Shown here piece after piece: positions 4,743 to 8,413 of a stretch of DNA of 8,413 bases. This DNA is from Gorillibacterium sp. (GTDB lineage: Bacteria > Bacillota > Bacilli > Paenibacillales > NBRC-103111): NCBI GenBank assembly GCA_014380705.1, contig JACMJI010000054.1, positions 1 to 8,413 of the forward strand, written 5' to 3'. Made by a program: the position numbers and the translations under genes. The notes beneath the pieces are model-generated. The model saw nothing but the letters and a program-made list of their open reading frames with translations, ran no database searches and was not told the DNA's origin. The first letter of the stretch is position 1. Each line of letters starts with the position of its first letter.

Positions 4743-7545
4743 CTTGTTGCTCCTTCTCTCCGGATAAAGGCAGGAACAGAACAAATTCGGTTCCTTTAGT
4801 CGGATTGCTGTATACGGTTAAACCGTAAGGTGCTCCATATTGAAGTCGAATACGGCCATGTACATTAAGAATTCCTATACTTGCTATAGTGTCATGCTTA
4901 AATTCAGTCGTTTGTCCATTGAATTCTTTTATTCTGAACTCAATTTCCTTTATTCTTTCTTCAGGAATACCTACTCCATCATCTATGATATGAATTTTCA
5001 TTCCCTGGTCTTCACGAATCAGGCAAATCCTTATCATACCCATACCTTTTTTTTGCTCCAAGCCATGAGTAATGGAATTTTCCACAAGAGGTTGCAGAAG
5101 TAGTTTCATCACTTTTTGATTCAACAAAGACTCATCAATATGCCATTCAATACGCAGCTTGTCACCGAATCGCATTTGCTGAATGATCATGTAATTTTCA
5201 ATGTGGCTTAATTCTTCTTTCACGGTGACGAATTGACTTTCTTGTTTCACGCTGTAACGTAGCATCTCCGACAAGCAACAAATCATTTCGCTGACTTCAT
5301 TCGTACCTCCACTCATGAACATGGCCTTAAATCGAATCGAATCAAGGGTGTTATAGAGAAAATGTGGGTTTATTTGCATTTGAAGTGCTCTCAGTTCAGC
5401 TATTTTCCACTTCAGCATTAACTCGTTCTGCGATATTTGGTACTCATAAACCTCTTCAATAAGACTTTTAATCCGGATTGTCATGGCATTAAAGCTATTC
5501 GCCAACTCTACGTACTCGTCCGACCGTGAATGATCAGTTGGGACAGGAACTTCCATGTTCAAATTCTGATGCTCGATTCGTTTAATCTCTCCAAGAAGCA
5601 TCTCTACAGGCCTGGAGAATTTGGCAGATACCCGATAGGTAATAACCGAATACAGAAGTAGGCATAATCCCAAGTAAATTAAATATAAAGCAATTATTTT
5701 CCCGTTTTCCTTATTGTTGTTAGCTATTGGAGGCAATGCAACAACCTTCCAGCCCGTTTCATTGGAAGTCAATTGTAAGTTATTCTGATTGCTCATTGTC
5801 TCTGCAAAAGAGTACCGTGCTGAGTCGGTAACGGAGGATTTCGGATCATAAAACAGGCTTCCTTCCGCATCCCCTATGAATACCGTAGAAAGAGATATTG
5901 TCAACAAATTGCGAAAGAACAGTTCAAGCCTGTTGGTATTAAATACGACAACAGCGTAGCCTATATTTTCAAAATTACCATTCGTAATTGATTTCATTTC
6001 CCTTACTGCTGCATAAACACGATTGTTATAAATATCCGTATACCCGGGAACCCAGTGAATGGCTCCGTCTTCAATATCTCTAAGTTGAGTAATGTCAATT
6101 TGGTTTCCCTCGTCCAAGTACCTGTCGTCATATCGACCCAAACTCGAATGAAGCAGGTTCCCATCCTTATTATAAATATTGACATAGGAAACATTAAATT
6201 TAATAAAATTCGTTGCATAAATGACTTGTCGGATTTTATCGTTTCGATCCGATTCGGATAGATTGACGGCAAGTAACATTTGTTGCAAGCTAAGACTTGC
6301 GAATAATCCGTCCAATACACCGGATTCACCCCGTAGCGTAATATCCATTCTTTTCAGTGATTGGTCTAAAGCATTGGACCATTGATCGTTTTTCATACTA
6401 CAGAGAATACGATTGTTGGATGAAATCGTTAAATAGGTTAACGCGACCGACGGGATAATGATGATGAGCAGGAAGTAAATCAACACCTTATGTCGGAAAG
6501 TTAAAAATCTAAATTTACTTTTTTTCAAAACGAAGTTAGGAAACCGATGAATGGAATCCGGATGCTCTGACCAACTAAACAGGCGAGAAAGCCTTTTCCC
6601 AGAACGTGTAATCATGTATGAAAGATAAATGGAGATGAGTGATGTGAAAATTAGGCACAAACCAGTAACCCATAAGGTGGTCACGAGCATGCTTCGCAGG
6701 CCATCCGAATATGAGGTGTCAGCAACAAATCTTTCAATACTCCAATCCTGATAATTAAGCGGATGAGTTAACCTTAGTAGCCCCTTATCCGGTTCTTGAA
6801 GCTTGACTTTTGAAGACCAGATAGTCTTTCCTTGGCTAAGAATATTTGAGAAACCATCATCTGTTGATTCAAGATGTTCCCGGATAAAGTCATCGTTCAC
6901 TTGAATGAGAATATATCCAATGGTTTCGTTATCGGTATTCTTGATGGATGAAGCGAGGTACAGGATGTTGCCCCATGTTACATTAAGAAACTTAGCGAAA
7001 GCGTCATCAGGAAATTGCGTCGGAGTAAAGAAAATATAATTTTTTCCCGATTTATTCAACTCCATTGAAATTTTGGAATCTGGGATCGTGATTTCTTCCC
7101 GGATAAGCCAGTTGGTTGATAACCCATTGATGCCAAACACATATAACTGAGATATCATCCGATCTTGTGAGGGCGCCCATATTCCGGACACGGTTTGATT
7201 TAGGCTTGTTAACAAATTTATCTTCTCAAGACCGGATAGCCCCCCCAAAGGAGTACTCAGTACATAGCGTACGTTCTCATTTAAAGCTATTAAGTCTGCC
7301 GTATTTCGAGTAGAATCAAACGTCGTTTCGACATCGCCTGCTAAGGCCGCTGTCTGTTCCTCATTGAGGGAACGATGCAGAGTATTCGTGGTCTTAGATA
7401 GGATGGAGTAAGTGATCATTCCCATAATAGGCAAAGTAACCAACATTAAAACAAGCGCATAGATTACCAGCCTTGCATGCATGCCTGAAAAACGTTTTAA
7501 GATAAATTGACTGAAATTCTGTATCTTACCTGACAACCCGATCAC
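4735..7545 (-). CDS. Sensor histidine kinase, YesM/LytS-like, with two tandem TM-sensor-TM modules
   Basis: This membrane kinase phosphorylates the AraC-type regulator encoded next. It has 936 residues; usual YesM-type kinases have about 580-620. Module one has TM helices at about 26-50 and 287-310 around a 236-residue outside loop. Module two has helices at about 353-375 and 617-638 around a 241-residue loop. Both loops look like double-Cache sensors and end in a similar spot (QDWSIE at 266-271, TGWKVV at 597-602). A HAMP domain follows (about 636-692, with DEYVELANSFN), then a His_kinase domain with phospho-acceptor His728 in QINPHFLYN. The ATP-binding domain has its N-box at 818-828 (QPLVENSITHG) and G1 box DDGVGI at 855-860. 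The second glycine box is weakened (SIGILNV, 889-895, instead of GIGL.NV). The start is uncertain: GTG at 7545, or an in-frame TTG at 7536 that is better placed relative to a GGTGATC site. The stop overlaps the regulator start by 8 nt. The ligand is probably a sugar, judged from context. Confidence 0.94.
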   Translation of the reverse strand: MIGLSGKIQNFSQFILKRFSGMHARLVIYALVLMLVTLPIMGMITYSILSKTTNTLHRSLNEEQTAALAGDVETTFDSTRNTADLIALNENVRYVLSTPLGGLSGLEKINLLTSLNQTVSGIWAPSQDRMISQLYVFGINGLSTNWLIREEITIPDSKISMELNKSGKNYIFFTPTQFPDDAFAKFLNVTWGNILYLASSIKNTDNETIGYILIQVNDDFIREHLESTDDGFSNILSQGKTIWSSKVKLQEPDKGLLRLTHPLNYQDWSIERFVADTSYSDGLRSMLVTTLWVTGLCLIFTSLISIYLSYMITRSGKRLSRLFSWSEHPDSIHRFPNFVLKKSKFRFLTFRHKVLIYFLLIIIIPSVALTYLTISSNNRILCSMKNDQWSNALDQSLKRMDITLRGESGVLDGLFASLSLQQMLLAVNLSESDRNDKIRQVIYATNFIKFNVSYVNIYNKDGNLLHSSLGRYDDRYLDEGNQIDITQLRDIEDGAIHWVPGYTDIYNNRVYAAVREMKSITNGNFENIGYAVVVFNTNRLELFFRNLLTISLSTVFIGDAEGSLFYDPKSSVTDSARYSFAETMSNQNNLQLTSNETGWKVVALPPIANNNKENGKIIALYLIYLGLCLLLYSVITYRVSAKFSRPVEMLLGEIKRIEHQNLNMEVPVPTDHSRSDEYVELANSFNAMTIRIKSLIEEVYEYQISQNELMLKWKIAELRALQMQINPHFLYNTLDSIRFKAMFMSGGTNEVSEMICCLSEMLRYSVKQESQFVTVKEELSHIENYMIIQQMRFGDKLRIEWHIDESLLNQKVMKLLLQPLVENSITHGLEQKKGMGMIRICLIREDQGMKIHIIDDGVGIPEERIKEIEFRIKEFNGQTTEFKHDTIASIGILNVHGRIRLQYGAPYGLTVYSNPTKGTEFVLFLPLSGEKEQQDV
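4750..4755 (-). promoter_or_regulatory. Ribosome binding site of the response regulator
   Basis: AAGGAG on the minus strand, 7 nt before the ATG at 4742. It is located inside the last codons of the kinase gene, so translation of the two genes is probably coupled. It fixes the regulator start. Confidence 0.85.
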
Positions 7546-7547
7546 CC
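7540..7547 (-). promoter_or_regulatory. Shine-Dalgarno-like sequence at the kinase start
   Basis: GGGTGATC on the minus strand includes GGTGATC, complementary to the 3' part of the 16S anti-Shine-Dalgarno region. The GTG at 7543-7545 lies inside it, whereas the in-frame TTG at 7534-7536 stands at a suitable distance. No other good ribosome site precedes the GTG. This suggests that translation may start at the TTG. Confidence 0.4.
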
Positions 7548-7779
7548 GTTCTTATTATATAAAATTATTTAGTCTACCAGCGTCAGCTTGCAAAGACGCT
7601 TTATTGCCTTTCTGAAGCTTGCTAATCGTATTGCCAGATTGTTAATGTCTCATAATCCTCGTTCCTTGTATTAGCTTATCATATATTTCTCAGTAGATTA
7701 AGAAATTCGTTTAGGGACACAAAATGCAAAGTGATATTAAAATTCAGATTGAAAAGTAATCGAAGTATTTACCAATAAA
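7546..7779. other. Gene-free leader/promoter region upstream of the kinase
   Basis: About 230 bp of AT-rich sequence lies between the aminotransferase terminator and the kinase. It must contain the promoter of the two-component genes, but no hexamer pair is convincing. TTGCAA (7588-7593) followed 17-18 bp later by AAATAA/AATAAT is one candidate. A perfect TATAAT at 7554-7559 has no matching -35 and would give an almost leaderless transcript. I found no coding frame of useful size and no recognisable riboswitch here. Confidence 0.5.
7579..7600. promoter_or_regulatory. Inverted repeat upstream of the kinase, possible operator
   Basis: AGCGTC (7579-7584) and GACGCT (7595-7600) are perfect 6-bp inverted arms separated by 10 bp. 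The spacer contains the smaller palindrome TTGCAA (7588-7593), which is also the best -35 candidate for the kinase promoter. The arms lie about 35-55 bp before the kinase start, a plausible place for a regulator to bind. Without a downstream T-tract it is not a terminator. The function is inferred from position only. Confidence 0.3.
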
Positions 7780-7809
7780 AAGATAAAAAAATAACCCTCC
7801 CGGGTTATT
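7780..7809 (-). terminator. Rho-independent terminator after the aminotransferase gene
   Basis: On the minus strand AATAACCC (7802-7809) pairs perfectly over 8 bp with GGGTTATT (7790-7797) around a 4-nt loop. It is followed by a run of Ts, an interruption, and more Ts (to about 7776). There is no T-run on the other side, so the terminator works only for leftward transcription. It ends the aminotransferase transcript about 140 bp after the stop and isolates the kinase-transporter unit. Confidence 0.88.
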
Positions 7810-7948
7810 CTGATGCAACTCATGTATTATTCTTATTCACTATAATTTACGTTTGAAATCTCTAATATAAAGAATCATGCTTCAATGACTTGCCAAATAT
7901 GAGTTAACTCGCCTAGCTTCTAACCTTTTTAACAATATCATTAATTCT
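7810..7948. other. 3' untranslated region of the aminotransferase gene, with a possible lost C-terminal coding tail
   Basis: The first part (7916-7948, minus strand) continues the aminotransferase frame beyond its TAG with 11 further codons reading RINDIVKKVRS before a second TAG at 7913-7915. That tail resembles the family's normal final helix. The rest (7810-7912) is AT-rich, with no frame longer than about a dozen codons and no recognisable RNA structure apart from the terminator that follows. Confidence 0.4.
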
Positions 7949-8413
7949 CTACAAAGCTTCGTTTAGTTGGGCGACCGAGGTAGCATAGGAGCAGCGAATA
8001 AAACCTTCTCCACCTCGTCCAAATACGTTGCCCGGAACAACTGCAACTTTCGATTCACGTACGAGCCGTTCAGCGAATTCCTCAGAGGAAAGTCCGGTTG
8101 AGGTGATGCAAGGGAATGCATAGAAAGCACCTTCTGGCTCGTGACAATCAAGACCCATCTCCTGAAAACCCCTGACGACTAGGCGTCTACGTTGGTTGTA
8201 GGATTCAACCATCTTTCTTGTCTCTTCTAAACCACCGTTTAGCGCTTCAAGTGCCGCTACTTGACCCATTGCTGGAGCACACATGACCGTATATTGGTGA
8301 ATTTTTAGCATTGCACTGATTAAATCACGATTGCCACAGACATATCCCATTCTCCAACCCGTCATAGCGAATGCTTTAGAGAAACCACTGACGACAATCG
8401 TGCGATCCTTCAT
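7949..8413 (-). CDS. PLP-dependent class I/II aminotransferase (PatA/aspartate aminotransferase-like), 5' end outside window
   Basis: This is the C-terminal 154 residues of a cytoplasmic fold-type I aminotransferase that moves an amino group between an amino acid and a 2-oxo acid using pyridoxal phosphate. The Met at the window edge is internal, since the fragment opens just before the cofactor site: the Schiff-base Lys is residue 13 of the fragment in SGFSKAFAMTGWRMGY, an excellent match to the class I pattern. The substrate-carboxylate Arg is in GFIRCSYATS at about 140. A full protein should be about 385-395 residues, so roughly 230 N-terminal residues are missing. The protein ends abruptly at LNEAL with a TAG. 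The frame then continues with a credible final helix, so the stop may be a recent nonsense change (see findings). The gene is separated from the transporter locus by its terminator and is probably functionally unrelated. The exact substrate cannot be assigned. Confidence 0.92.
   Translation of the reverse strand: MKDRTIVVSGFSKAFAMTGWRMGYVCGNRDLISAMLKIHQYTVMCAPAMGQVAALEALNGGLEETRKMVESYNQRRRLVVRGFQEMGLDCHEPEGAFYAFPCITSTGLSSEEFAERLVRESKVAVVPGNVFGRGGEGFIRCSYATSVAQLNEAL

Noticed and set aside
4743..4784. Earlier start of the response regulator at 4784
   Set aside because: It would add 14 residues inside the kinase gene ahead of a canonical receiver start, and has no suitable ribosome site, whereas AAGGAG lies 7 nt before 4742.
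7641..7656. Tiny leader reading frame (Met-Arg-His-stop) after a GAGG motif upstream of the kinase
   Set aside because: Three codons after an AT-rich stretch can arise by chance, and there is no attenuator structure downstream to give it a function.
7861..7912. Possible small RNA or promoter in the aminotransferase 3' region
   Set aside because: TTGGCA and TATATT are present but about 21 bp apart, and no stable structure is evident apart from the terminator already listed.
1..8413. Mobile elements, CRISPR arrays, tRNA or rRNA genes, or a new defence system
   Set aside because: No transposase, recombinase, repeat-spacer pattern, terminal inverted repeats or RNA gene was seen. All genes fit an ordinary signalling and sugar-uptake locus.

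Overview
The window is a piece of a low-to-moderate GC Firmicute chromosome, most like Paenibacillus or a close relative. That call rests on gene content and style: a YesM/YesN-type two-component pair (multi-pass sensor kinase plus a response regulator with an AraC-type output) directly upstream of a CUT1-type sugar ABC transporter, purine-rich Shine-Dalgarno sites (AAGGAG, GAGGGGG, AAGGGG), a lipoprotein-type solute-binding protein, and SigA-like promoter hexamers. No 16S or other marker gene is present, so the genus is inferred.

Every gene found lies on the minus strand, so transcription runs from high to low coordinates. At the right edge (7949-8413) is the C-terminal part of a class I/II PLP aminotransferase, cut by the window end. 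About 140 bp past its stop is a clear intrinsic terminator (7780-7809) that separates it from the next unit. A roughly 230-bp gene-free leader follows, then the sensor kinase (4735-7545). The kinase overlaps the response regulator (3144-4742) by 8 nt. A 64-bp gap with its own promoter and a palindromic operator leads to the sugar-binding lipoprotein (1742-3079), then two permease subunits (772-1653 and 1-746). The second permease runs off the left edge. No ATPase gene is in the window; in this transporter class it is commonly encoded elsewhere and shared.

The likely logic is that the kinase senses an extracellular ligand, probably a carbohydrate or a carbohydrate-loaded binding protein, and phosphorylates the regulator. 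The regulator would then activate the adjacent uptake genes, with a LacI/CcpA-type site over the -35 of the binding-protein promoter adding a second control. The actual sugar cannot be told from the sequence.

The most unusual item is the kinase. At about 936 residues it is some 330 residues longer than a usual YesM-type kinase, because a complete second TM-sensor-TM module precedes the normal one. Other points are a probable nonsense truncation of the aminotransferase C-terminus and several homopolymer tracts in the regulatory genes. I see no mobile element, CRISPR array, tRNA, rRNA or evident novel defence or biosynthetic system.
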